Source: Tethya wilhelma
Taxonomy: Eukaryota; Porifera; Demospongiae; Tethyida; Tethyidae
DNA length: 64,000 bases
Assembly: GCA_964030475.1 (NCBI GenBank)
Contig: CAXIPT010000001.1
Span: forward strand, 5,135,652-5,199,651
Direction: 5' to 3'
Position 1 is the stretch's first letter. Every line of letters begins with the position of its first letter. The notes under the pieces were generated by a model. The model saw only the letters and a program-made list of their open reading frames with translations. It was not told where the DNA came from and made no database searches. The translations under genes and the position numbers were made by a program. This document shows, piece after piece, positions 1 to 10,294 of the stretch.

Positions 1-482
1 TGCATAAGTGAGAGTCATGGCAAAGAAAAAGTTAGCATTAGCACTACCAGCATGGATCCAGAGGTACCAGAGAACAGGACAGAGGACAGAGGAGACCAGG
101 AACATCACCAACACCACCAGGGTGTAGCGCATGTCTAGAGTAGCAAAGAAAGTGTACCACAACAACACAATAAGTACCCACGATTTAATTTGTACCAAGC
201 TCCATCATTCTTGAGGACAAAATAGAGCTTAGAACTGTCATGCAGGAAGGAGCTTGGGAACAACACTAAGTGTTACAGTAAAGAAACACACACAGCTATT
301 GTAGCTTACATCTGAAGGTGTGAGACCAGAGTGGGAGAAGAGCTAGAGGTACAGTGAGGTCACCCACACAGGGGTAGGACTTGAAGAGGGCCATCAGAGA
401 GAGGAGAACATAGGTCAGGAACATTGGGTGATTGCTAACAGAGATAGAGTAACAGACATACATTGTGATATTTCATAAACTA

Positions 483-486
<4 letters not shown>

Positions 487-528
<42 letters not shown>

Positions 529-536
529 AGACTGAA
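487..536. repeat. (CA)n microsatellite
   Basis: An uninterrupted CA run of about 25 units in an intron of the PIGU remnant. Apparent reading frames through it are artefacts of the repeat. Confidence 0.95.
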
Positions 537-1119
537 GATATAAAAAAACAAAAAAAAACATTCTTTGAGATCAACACCATGACTTACTCTGCAAAAGAAA
601 CATGCCTGGCAGGTTCTTCGCATCCAGTTTTGAAGTTTAGAACCTGAAGGAAAGGAAGTGGGGAATACACACAAAAAGAGTTCTACAGAGTATACGTGCA
701 TTGTTACAAGGATGGATCCATCACTGAAACTAACCCTGCGTGATGGTGTGAGTCCGCCTCTCGTGACAGCATATCCACATTCCACAAGCTTCTTGGCTAC
801 ATCCAGCTTATCAACTGAATCACTCATGGTCACGGCTGCCAGTTCAACCTCACACGTACCTATAGCAACCAGAGGATACCACAAACACATAGTTTTCACA
901 CTAGACAGGACATTGAAAAAGACATAGCCATATACCTCCTGTAGAAACCTCCTTGATAGTGACAGAGAGATACTTGTCGAGAATTACTGAAGTGAGGTAC
1001 TCTTCTCCCTGGACAATGACAAACACATGTATTACTAGTTTGATGGAAACATCGTTGGGCGGGCCTGAGTGAAGGATCTTCATTCACAGGATTATGCTAC
1101 TATTGTTGCTTAGCAACTT

Positions 1120-1120
<1 letters not shown>

Positions 1121-1164
<44 letters not shown>
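1121..1164. repeat. (CA)n microsatellite
   Basis: About 22 CA units immediately beside the splice donor of the PIGU pseudogene exon at 1170-1313. Confidence 0.95.
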
Positions 1165-1166
<2 letters not shown>

Positions 1167-1559
1167 TACCTGAATCTAATAGTGAGTGGTAGAATATAGA
1201 TGAAAGCATTGATTTGAAAGATGCAAAGAAAGAACACACGGAAGTGTTATAAGGTCTCAATAAAGAAGTACCAGAAGAGGCCTAGGTTGGGAGTCTGGTC
1301 AGGGACTGAGAGCCTGCATACACAGAGTGGAAAATTGGATATAGCCAAGGCACCGAGTGGTATTGGATCTCAACATTCAAGTTGCACAGCAAATTTATAC
1401 AAACTCTTCTCTTACTTACATGAAAACATAAACTGTTGATATGAATTGCCCTCATGAGCCAGATAGAGTAACACTACAGTTGAAGTTATGAGAACAAAAC
1501 AAACTAACATGAATCATACTAAACAGTGGTTTAGTGTGAGGCTAATCATTTACCAGTAT

Positions 1560-1985
1560 AGTGTCCACATACAGTTTGGATGCATATCAGTTATCTTCAC
1601 TGTTCCAAGGACAGCCTCTCTTCTTTGTGTCTCTTTAGCAATAGTTGAAGCAATGCCTCATCCAGTTGCTACTGTTTCAGTTATAGCTCTTAATGATCAC
1701 ACATCAGTCATCAGCTTCATGGCAGCTCACCTTGACCTTGAACTGAATCTTTGTTATTCATGGAGGTCAGTGAAGCAATTATGTAAACCATGCATAATCA
1801 TGTGCATAGAGGAATCACTTATATGGTCAACACTTACAGTACTATTCTCATCAGAGTAGGGTCCATCACTGGACTTGGTTACTCCTACCATAACCTTCCT
1901 TTGATTCTCCTGTAAACAAACAAATAACAATTAGACTGATATTCCTGACCACCTAATCTCACACTCATACTCATATATACCAGTT
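1560..1985 (-). pseudogene. Heavily decayed relic of a CAP-Gly/coiled-coil kinase copy
   Basis: On the minus strand, 1590-1760 resembles the coiled-coil segment of the kinase gene at 10295-12519 (shared words such as acatcagtcatcagcttc and accttgaacttgaac-like sequence). 1840-1915 resembles its second exon, including the acceptor-side word ccttcctttgattctcctg. No reading frame survives and much internal sequence is lost. The order coil exon then CAP-Gly exon matches the intact genes, so this is a third, older copy of that kinase rather than chance similarity. The plus-strand open frame across it (1488-1859) is a shadow. Confidence 0.6.
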
Positions 1986-2027
1986 CAAATTCCTAGACTT
2001 TTGCTTGAAAAAGCGAGGATCATTTAG

Positions 2028-4196
2028 CTACTTCAAAATATCTGCCATTGTTGGCCGGCAGTCGGGGTCCTCCTTGATACACGACCTGACCAGGTCGTAC
2101 ATGAACTTCCACTTTCCCTGGAGAGCTCGTATCATCTGACCTCTCCTTTCTGGTTCAGGCAGCTCTTTCATGATCACCTCACAGATGAGGATGCCATATC
2201 TGAAGGTGTCAATCTTTGTCATCTGTTTTGGCATCGGGGCATCAGGGTCTACTGGAGGGAAGGTCTCAGGGGCAGAGTACACAATAGCACCCTCTGCAGC
2301 TGTATTAGCATACCGTTCAACATTTGCAGATCCAAAGTCAGAGACCTTTGCTTTCCAGACACCTTCTTGGATTGTCTCCAGCAGGACATTAGGTGCACTC
2401 ACGTCTTGATGGATGATTGGAACATCGTGCTCATGGAGATAGTGGAGGGCATAGGCTACATCTCGAAATATTGGCAGTCTATTCAATCCCAGGTCAAATT
2501 GTTCGTACGCTTTGCGGAGATTCATATCAAGAAGCTCAATAACCACTAACGGAGACTCCAGGTACTTGTTCTTCTTTTCATCAAAGACTGCCTCAACGCT
2601 GCTACAAATCGCACCAGGTTAGGGTGTTGGATGTGAGCCATGATCCTGATCTCTCTCTCAATACGTTTAACAGTTTCTTTACAGAGAATGTCCTTGTGAG
2701 GCTCTTTGATGGCTACAATCTGACCTTTCACCTTTCCCACATGAATGACTCCCCAGGCACCCCGTCCAATAATTTTGGTCATCTCCACCTCCTTACGAGG
2801 TATTCTCCAGTTACCGACTGGCTTCTCTGCAGTCTGAAGCTGCCGAGATCGAATGCTTTCTTGAACATTGGGTTCCATATTTTGATTCTTTGATCTCTCA
2901 CTTTCCAGTTCTTTCTCCAGTCGATCAATAATGCTTTTTTTCATCGCTAGCTCTTTTGCAAACGGTAGGTTCTCTTCTTCGTGTCTCTCCAGTTGAAGCA
3001 AAGCCTCCGCCAATTCCTGCTCTTTCATTTGAAGCTCTTTTTAAGTTTTGTACACTCTTCCTCGAGTGCTGCCTTCTCCTCATTCAACACTTGTACATCA
3101 GTCATCAACTTCTGCAGGTCACCTTGAACTTGAACTGGTTGTTTGACACTCAAGGTCTCTTCCTCCAAGGGAGGATGATGGATGTTCGAGTGATTACTTG
3201 TATCTTCAGATACCGTGAGCTGGCTACTTCCCATGGAGGGTAGTGAAACATCTAAAGAATCAGTGTAAACCACTCTATCATTCACTGTTAACTAAGTATT
3301 CGTACAATACACAATGTCATACAAAAGTTCATCATATTATAGTAATGTGTAGCATGAAGGAAACACTTTATATGGTAAGTACTTACTATTCTCATTGACT
3401 GTTTCAGAGTAGCTATGCTGAGGTCTGTCACTGGGCATGAGCTTCTTCAAGGGAGAGTACATTCCCCTACCAGGTGAACACTCAAAGTACCTCAGCCCAT
3501 CCAGTTGGCACGTCCCATCACCACAACCTTCCTTTTCATTCTCCTGCAAAACAAATAGACAACTGAGTAAACACCATTCCTGACTACCTAGCCTCACACT
3601 CATACCAGTTCAACTCCTGCTATTGGATCTTTGGCCCCAGGTAGCAGTCCAATCCACCGTATTGTGCCATATGTCCCATCTCTACCTCCCAAGCCTGGTA
3701 CTACCACAGCAGACCCAACAGCCAGACTGCTCGCAGGAGAAGTAGGTGGAGTTAAAAAGTGATCATCAATGTCAGTATGTTCCCCAGTTTTGGCCACACT
3801 AGGAGGCTGTTCTGTTACTTTTCCTGCCAACCTCTTTTGGGTATGCCCCTCCTTTGATAATGAAAGGAATTGGTCATATCTCTCTTGTGGAGCTGGCACA
3901 AGTTCAAGAGTTTGGCAATCCTGAGGAGTGAGAGGGGCCACGTCATCCCATGGGCAGTTAATAATAGTGTTTGGGTTTCGTTTCAAGCTAAATTCAGCCA
4001 TTGTTTTGCCTCCATCTTTTCCTGTTGGTTTCTTCCCACTCTTGGTTGGTAGAACCAGCTCTCCTCTGTGTACACTCACATGTACACTAGTGTCCTTGAG
4101 GCCTACTAGTTTTAGAAATGCACTGTGACCGCCACCTTCTGCCTTTGACTTCACACCAGGAGTGTCTTTCTTCAAGATGTAACAAACAGCCTCCAT
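2028..4196 (-). pseudogene. CYLD-like CAP-Gly/coiled-coil kinase, copy A1, frameshifted pseudogene
   Basis: The exon plan equals the intact copy A2 (10295-12519): exon 1 at 3606-4196 (CYLD-like N-terminus and start of the CAP-Gly), exon 2 at 3387-3543 (CAP-Gly second half), exon 3 from 3284 down (coiled coil and kinase). Compared with A2, one T is missing near 3036-3043 and one G near 2598; each shifts the frame. The catalytic motif reads HQD instead of HRD (CGA to CAA near 2405). The C-terminus stops at TAG 2028-2030, losing about 20 residues through a small deletion. Nucleotide identity to A2 is otherwise very high, so decay is recent. Two separate frameshifts make sequencing error an unlikely sole explanation, but reads should confirm. 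Confidence 0.85.
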
Positions 4197-4411
4197 TTTT
4201 CGCACAAATTTTTGTGACGATCCTTTACCACTTGCTTGAAATGTTTGACCACAGAAAAATTCAACAAAAAATGTAGACAGGGTTTTGTTTTTTTTTTGCA
4301 CAAAAAGTTGGAATAATAACTTTTAAAACACTATTACTATTACTCTATAGCTAGATAGCTATACACTTAGTCTCTTAATCAATCAATTATTAATTAGGTA
4401 CATGCAGGTAG

Positions 4412-7396
4412 TCACCGTCGAGGACGAGGTGTGGGGATGCGATTTAGAGTGCCGAGGATGGTAGCCATAGTAGGACGATCAGTGGGAGTAGGCTTAGTAC
4501 AGGAACAGATCAAGTCATACACAAGAGACCATGTCTTCTTTATTTCATGAAATAGCTGCCTGCGGTTCTCAGTTGTGGGCATAGTCTTGGTGACGACTTC
4601 TGCTAGAAGGATGCCATAGCTGTACACATCAACCTTAGGGGTTTGAGGAGGAACAGGTGCTTCAGGATTAGCTGGTGGAAAGGCTTCAGGGGCAGTGTAG
4701 CAGATTGCTCCAGGTCCAGCTGTTCGTGAGTCTTTAACTTTATTTGCTGAGCCAAAATCTGAGAGCTTAGCTCTGAATGTGCCACCTTGGAGACGTTCTA
4801 GGAGGACATTTGGTGCACTCACATCTCGATGGATGATGGGCTCTTGGTGCTCATGGAGATAATGGAGGGCATAGGCTACGTCTCGGAAGATGGGGATTCT
4901 GTCTGAACTGAGATCAGCAGTCTTGTAAGCACAACGAAGGTCCATGTCCAGCAACTCCACCACCAGGAGTGGTGTCTCCTCCCCTCTGTCCACTTTGTCA
5001 TCGATCACAGCTGCAATGAAACGAACGAGGTTGGGATGCTGAACACTAGCCATGATTTGAATCTCCCTCTTCATCAGTCGAATGGTATAAGGCTGACCAA
5101 GAATTTCCTTGAATGCTTTTTTCACAGCAACTGTTTGACCTCTGAACCTTCCTTTGAAGACAGCCCCCCATCCACCTCGTCCAATCTCCCCAGTGATCTC
5201 CACCTCATCTCGAGGAACATTCCAGGAGTCCTGCTCCTGAGGGGGAACTTGTAGTTGAGTGTAGCGCACATTGTGATCTTCAGTTTTTGAATAATTGTCA
5301 AGCTGTTGTTGTAGCTCTTGAATACATGAATCTTTTTGTGTGAGTTGGTAACGAAGCTGTTGAACAGTTTGAGAGTGGGAGCTGATTAATCTTTCTCTCT
5401 CTGCAGCAACTGCTACTTTCTCCTGCTGACACTCTGTCTTTTGTTTTAGAAGTTTCACTTCAATCTTCCTTTTTTCTCGTTGAATCTCTTTCATTTCTTG
5501 TCGGAGCTTGGTATTTTCTTGATCAAGTTTCAGCATCTTTTCACTCTGGAGTTGCTTATCAGGATCAAGAAGTTCAACAGGTTTAGTTTGATAGCTTCCC
5601 TGGAAAGCTTTGTTGTGTGGGTTTGAGCGAGGTTTTGAGAGCTCAGTCTCATTACTCTGATCACCATTGCTAGATGTCACTGCTGCTCCTTGAGCATGAC
5701 CCTGGGACCCACTTGCTGGTGTAAGATATTTCTCTTCTGCTTTTGGTGTTTCTCTTTCATCACACTTTTCAGATGAATGATGAGTAGATCTGGAAATGTT
5801 TCCAGGTGCTTGGGCATTGGTGTTATTGAAGTCATAACCAGGTACACGTACTCCTGGCTGGAACTCCTCACCCAATGATCTACCACTGGAGAGCATACTA
5901 TCCAGGTTAGGTCCACTCAAGCCTGACTGCACTGAACGAAGATCTGCCATAAGACTAAGGTTATCAGAATAAGGTTCTATAGGTGGGGGTGGGGGGTTAT
6001 TGCCATCAAACATAGGCTCAGGTAGATCCATAGGGTCTGGAAGCTTGGAATCAGCATGAGGTCTCTGCTCAATTTCAACCTTGCAATAATTGTATGGATC
6101 CTTAGGAGATGCACCACATGCACTCGTATTGGGTTGCTTTGGGATATCCCTGTTTAGCCCCTTACTATCTGCATACTGTGGCTTAAAATCCCAATTCACA
6201 TACAATTGTTGCTGCTGAGAGAGATCTGGAGGTGCAATATTTGTACTTTGTGCACCAGTATATGGAATATAATTGTGATATACACCCTGATGAACATGTT
6301 GTTGAGAGACAGTTTGAGCTTGAACACCAAGGTTGTTTTGCTGATACAGAGTCTCTGCATTTGCTTGTGCATTCTGTGTTCTTCTCTGTATTGATGGACT
6401 TGATCTTGGGCTCAAACGATTCTGATGTACATAGTATGCTGCTGGCGCAGTGGATTGATGAAACTGCTGTCCACTTCCAGAAGGCTGTGGAACAGTCACA
6501 GCATGCTGTGCATGCTGTAATTGAGGTGATTGACGACGCTGCAGTTGAGGCAAGTGACGTAATTCCGATCGAACTTTTGGTGCATACCGGTACATTCGCC
6601 TGTGTGCTTCACCAGTCGACGATTGCAAAGCAGCCCCCAAATCTTCGTGAGGATGGCCCCGTGCTCTGAGAATATCACACAATAGAATATTGACATATTT
6701 CTCATTAATTGCAGCATGTACTATGCCCTGTATCAGATCCAGCTCACTGTGGAGGATCACCAAATCAGCCAACACCTCAGCAATATGTTCAGTCTTGACA
6801 TCTCCAGCATACTTGTACTCTTGGACTTCATATGGCTCAGCAGAACATACATAACCCATGCAAACCAAGATCTTCTCAGCTTCTTTGAGCCTTTTGGCTA
6901 CATGGATGATGTAGAAGGAAGTGGAGAGCTGTGAAGGGAATTAAAAGAGGTTAAGTTATAGAGAGTGTGTATTTACAAATTCCCCATAAAAGTTGACGGA
7001 AAAATATCACATAGCTACACTGTAGCTACACACCTTCATTCTCAAAAACTCTGGTCGATTAGGAGCCAATAGCAAATTGAGTGCATATCGAGTGAAAGCA
7101 TTTGTCGCGGCCTTCCAATCCACAATCTTGTCTTTGGCTCCACTAAGAGGAGTATCTCCAGCATCTCTTATCAGTAGAGTATAGATGGTATCACCCTCTG
7201 ACAGGCAAAAAAGCTTTTTGAACCTGATGGGCCGGTGATCAGGATCGAAATTTGGTGCCTGCTTCAAGAAATTACGGGCCATTTTGTAGGCATTCTCAGG
7301 GACATGAACTTGACGGAGTTGCTGCTCTTTGCCAACTCTGATGGATTTGATCTCCTTAAGAATACCCTCACGACTGGCCTGGGAGTGGCTACTCAT
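4412..7396 (-). CDS. PUB domain-coiled coil-protein kinase (SPATA2-like PUB fused to kinase), copy B1
   Basis: Two exons (7034-7396 and 4412-6928) encode about 959 residues. Residues about 60-190 form a PUB-type domain. The segment RPEFLRMK, then FYIIHVAKRLKEAEKI, then ILVCMGY and a following acidic helix parallels the SPATA2 PUB domain (IL-CMGY signature) and less closely that of HOIP. A long Gln/Pro-rich, low-complexity region follows, then a coiled coil of about 100 residues. The last ~270 residues are a kinase with all core motifs: GRGGWGAVF glycine loop, VAVKK lysine, HRDVSAPN catalytic loop, DFG and APE. In vertebrates the SPATA2 PUB domain binds the CYLD catalytic domain, so this kinase may be recruited to CYLD; that is inference. 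Start chosen at the first in-frame ATG of exon 1. The second exon is one uninterrupted frame. Confidence 0.85.
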
Positions 7397-7712
7397 ATCG
7401 AATACTTTACTGTCACAGCCTTTGGCGATGCTTTGGCGAAATTTTCGTGGTACAATATTTTCGTGAATTTCGTGATTTGACCGTATATCACGAAAATTTT
7501 CTCCACGTAAATTTAGAAAACCGTATATCGGCGCCGCAATATAATTTCAGAGATCGTGATTCACGAAAATTAGCTCAAAACGGCAAAGACTTTTCACGAA
7601 CTTTTTGAACCACGAAAATTTGGAGCTATACGGTATAATAATATATTATAATTTATGGGCAAACAGACTATGTTTCATCTCGGACCCCACCCCTTTCAAA
7701 TTAAAGTTATAA
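7397..7712. repeat. Intergenic stretch with repeated CACGAAAATT and CCGTATA words
   Basis: Just upstream of the PUB-kinase start, 7440-7640 is built of recurring short words (cacgaaaatt, ttttcgtg, accgtata, tatacggt) in both orientations. The layout suggests a small foldback transposon with internal subrepeats; it could also contain promoter elements of the PUB-kinase. No coding potential is visible here. Confidence 0.5.
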
Positions 7713-7928
7713 TTATATAAATTCGTAGCTAAGTTTCAGTCTGATAGCTTGTCCTTGTTTATCCAGCCTGGGCAGTCCATGATGGAGGTCATAGTGGTAG
7801 ACAAGGGAGGAGTAGATCACATCAGCAACCAAGAATATCTGCATGCAATTAAAAGTATAGTTAATTATTGTGGAAGACAAAAATAATGATACACACAGGA
7901 GTACAATGATAGTACCTGAGCGAGTGCA

Positions 7929-8012
7929 TCTGTCCTCTGTCCTGTTCTCTGGTACCTCTGGATCCATGCTGGCAGTGCTAATGCTAACTTCTTCTTTGCC
8001 ATGACTCTCACT
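7929..8012. other. 84-bp micro-inversion inside a PIGU exon copy
   Basis: 7929-8012 is the reverse complement of the matching part of the intact PIGU exon (about 19504-19587), while sequence on both sides stays in normal orientation. Copy 1 at the left edge has the normal orientation too, so the inversion arose in copy 2. A short cagag word is present at the right boundary and again inside the inverted segment, compatible with microhomology repair. Confidence 0.9.
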
Positions 8013-8465
8013 CAGAGGAGACCAGGAACATCACCAACACAACCAGGGTGTAGCGCATATCTAAGAATAGCAGAGGGAGTGGCATCACAACATGCATTGA
8101 GAGTTGCAGTGAAGTACTATAAAATTATAGTTGCACACAAACGGATATCAGATTCTATGAGCTACTGGCAGTATCATGTAAATATTGGTAAGAATTTAAT
8201 TGCTGATTTTTAGTCATTGCGCTGCCCACAAAAATATTGGTGGTTTAAATTTGGCAATTTTTCCCATTAAATTTGGCGATTTGGTGATTGGTGCATAAAT
8301 TTAATGTGCATAAAATATTTTCATGCTATTGTAATACATACCACCAAGCGAGTAAATTTTGTGGACTTAAAAATTCGGCGAATTAGCACACTAACATTAC
8401 TGGCACAGAATTAGTTTGACAAATTTACCCACTATTTTATACTAGGAAAATGCATGACATTGATA

Positions 8466-9321
8466 GGGGCGAGCCTGAGCGACATTATGACTTATAATAC
8501 AGTATGTATTTCATGTGTCTTAGGCTATACTGCATGCATGGTATCTGTCAACAGCATTGCAGTCTGCACAACAGTTATACATCTAAACCACCCCCACCAT
8601 AATGCTTATAGTGTTTGTTTTTAAGCACGGGGTGCATAGCCTGAGATATGTATCTTTGTTCAACATTGGTATGGACGGAGCAAGTGCTATAGAGCTAGAG
8701 TTGATCCTACGTCATAGCCTCTCATGGTAACATGTAGTCTGGCTGGCCAGACTCTTCGCATGGGGAGAAGAGTCTGGCCTGATGACTCCAGACCTGTAAC
8801 CCGTGTGTTTTCATGAGCAACCATGCAGTGGTACATATCACGGTTCATGCAACTTGCCTGGCAGCCAGTTTACATGCAAATTAGTAGCAGCATAGACTCT
8901 ACCACTGATAAGTTAATCAGAAAACTCACACACTCTCTTGCCATTAAACATAATACTTTCAAAGTTAATAGCTAGGCTAACTGAGGCTATTATAAACTGA
9001 TGCTCATTTTGGCAAATTATCAGTATTCATAGCGCTCCACTGAATGAAGCAAACGTCTCTACTATGACTATATTCATATATCCACAGGTTGAGCATAAAT
9101 AAAACTTACAAAACGCTGAGTAGCAGCTATAGCAGTAGATCATTTCACTCTGCTTTCACTCTGGTAAACCACTCAATCAGTGCTGCCACGTGGATGATCA
9201 CGTGCAAATTGGCTAAGCTGCGCTGAAGGTCAAAGTCCTTGATTATCGAGCATACGACGACGACGAAAAAAACAGAAGAGCCGACCTACTCACAAATGTG
9301 GGGCTCGCTCAGGCTCGCCCC
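8466..9321. mobile_element. Candidate non-autonomous transposon with GGGGCGAGCCTGAGCGA ends
   Basis: The word GGGGCGAGCCTGAGCGA begins at 8466, and its inverted complement (GCTCAGGCTCGCCCC) ends at 9321. The segment between is AT-rich, non-coding and absent from the matching intron of the two other PIGU copies. Related GC-rich palindromic words recur at 26103-26130 and 55763-55777. It also contains a perfect 13-bp stem (ggccagactcttc and complement) near 8747-8781. Exact ends and a target-site duplication could not be fixed. Confidence 0.5.
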
Positions 9322-9578
9322 AATTATGTGCATCTAAGAGCTACTGTAGCTTACATCTGAAGGTGCGAGACCAGAGTGGGAGAAGAGCTAGAGGTACAGT
9401 GAGGTCACCCACACAGGGGTAGGACTTGAAGAGGGCTATCAGAGAGAGGAGAACGTACGTCAGGAACATTGGGTGATTGCTAGCAGAGATTAGAGTAACA
9501 AACATACATTGTGATATTTCATAAACTGTAACCATTATGACCTGCTGTTGTCATGTAGTACATAGAAATGTTAGACAA

Positions 9579-9580
<2 letters not shown>

Positions 9581-9624
<44 letters not shown>

Positions 9625-9633
9625 ACACACACA
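9581..9633. repeat. (CA)n microsatellite next to an N
   Basis: A CA run ending in an ambiguous base at 9634, probably an assembly stop inside the repeat. Confidence 0.95.
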
Positions 9634-9635
9634 NC

Positions 9636-10069
9636 TGGAGGATTTGTGCCCACCAAAGAACACAGCCAATATGAAGAAGGTACGTAGAGGATATACACAA
9701 TGAACTACAAAGAAATGGTCAATACACTCTCTTTCTTACAGGAACTGGCTCCTCTGCTTTGGTTCAAAGATCAAAGATGGAGATAGCGGTACAAAATTCT
9801 GCAGGTAAAAACATTCATCATCTTTGAATCTTTAACTTTGAGCTAAGCTTTCTCGATCCTTAATTATAATTTTCCTACTGTGCACTAATTCACAGCAGCT
9901 GCATATCTCCACACAAGAACCTGGCAAGGTTTAGAGCAGAAGCTGGGTGAGAGCGAAGTGAGCAAGGCAGTGGAGGGAAGAACTGGCATTGCATCCTCTT
10001 ACACACATGAACCTGGCTTTCATGACAGTACTCAACTCACTGACAGAACTACCTCTAAATCTGATTCAT
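9636..10069 (+). pseudogene. Orphan 3' exons of an unidentified gene
   Basis: On the plus strand a frame runs through three candidate exons joined by consensus splice sites: one ending at a GTACGT donor near 9680, one after TTACAG (about 9741) ending at a GTAAAA donor near 9807, and one after CACAG (about 9896) ending at TAA (10067-10069). The joined reading gives GFVPTKEHSQYEEG, then TGSSALVQRSKMEIAVQ, then AAYLHTRTWQGLEQKLG and a Ser/Thr-rich tail. An AATAAA lies at about 10214. Upstream, the CA repeat and PIGU remnant interrupt any continuation, so this looks like the 3' end of a gene cut off by duplication. I do not recognise the family. Confidence 0.35.
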
Positions 10070-10294
10070 AACTTTTTTTTAATTCTCAGCATAAGTATAC
10101 ACAATCTTATAAAAGTGTAAGGTACAAAGTACATGTACATTTCATAAAGTTTCACACCAGTCTATAAAGGCACTAACATACAATATACACAATTTGCTCG
10201 AAAATTTCACACAAATAAAAACAAACTATGTACAGGGACCAGAACAAATTAAATCAGCCTAACCACTGTTTACTGATCATCACCATTCATGGGT

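Larger units (their letters stand above)
1..1465 (-). pseudogene. PIGU pseudogene, copy 1 (3'-half remnant, runs off left edge)
   Basis: Three exons of PIGU (GPI transamidase subunit U) are readable on the minus strand: up to 134, 310-434 and 1170-1313. They give the characteristic C-terminal segments ([35 protein letters not shown]) and align nearly base for base with the intact copy at 19315-21708. The exon at 1170-1313 has a premature TAA (plus-strand 1247-1249) where the intact copy reads TFEHF. Upstream of about 1465 PIGU similarity stops and the next sequence is a decayed kinase copy, so the N-terminal exons are missing. The last coding exon lies beyond the left edge. The stop plus 5' truncation make this a non-functional duplicate; a transcript is still possible. 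Confidence 0.85.
7713..9479 (-). pseudogene. PIGU pseudogene, copy 2 (rearranged fragment)
   Basis: Three 3' exons of PIGU are present on the minus strand: the last exon (7713-7838, reading [18 protein letters not shown] and, with the normal stop lost, YEFI before a new stop), an exon around 7919-8056, and 9355-9479. The middle exon is broken because its central 84 bp are inverted. The intron before it, about 180 bp in the intact copy, has grown to about 1.3 kb by an insertion. The 5' exons are absent. It lies between the PUB-kinase and the CAP-Gly kinase, marking a segmental duplication junction. Confidence 0.85.

Noticed and set aside
480..899. Minus-strand open frame ending in a Val/Cys repeat
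   Set aside because: Its end is a translated (CA)n microsatellite and the rest overlaps PIGU intron sequence; no family features.
1488..1859. 123-residue plus-strand open frame
   Set aside because: It is antisense to a decayed copy of the kinase coiled coil, and the plus-strand protein has no recognisable domain.
6232..6669. 145-residue plus-strand open frame
   Set aside because: It lies wholly within the Gln-rich part of the PUB-kinase exon on the other strand; a composition shadow.
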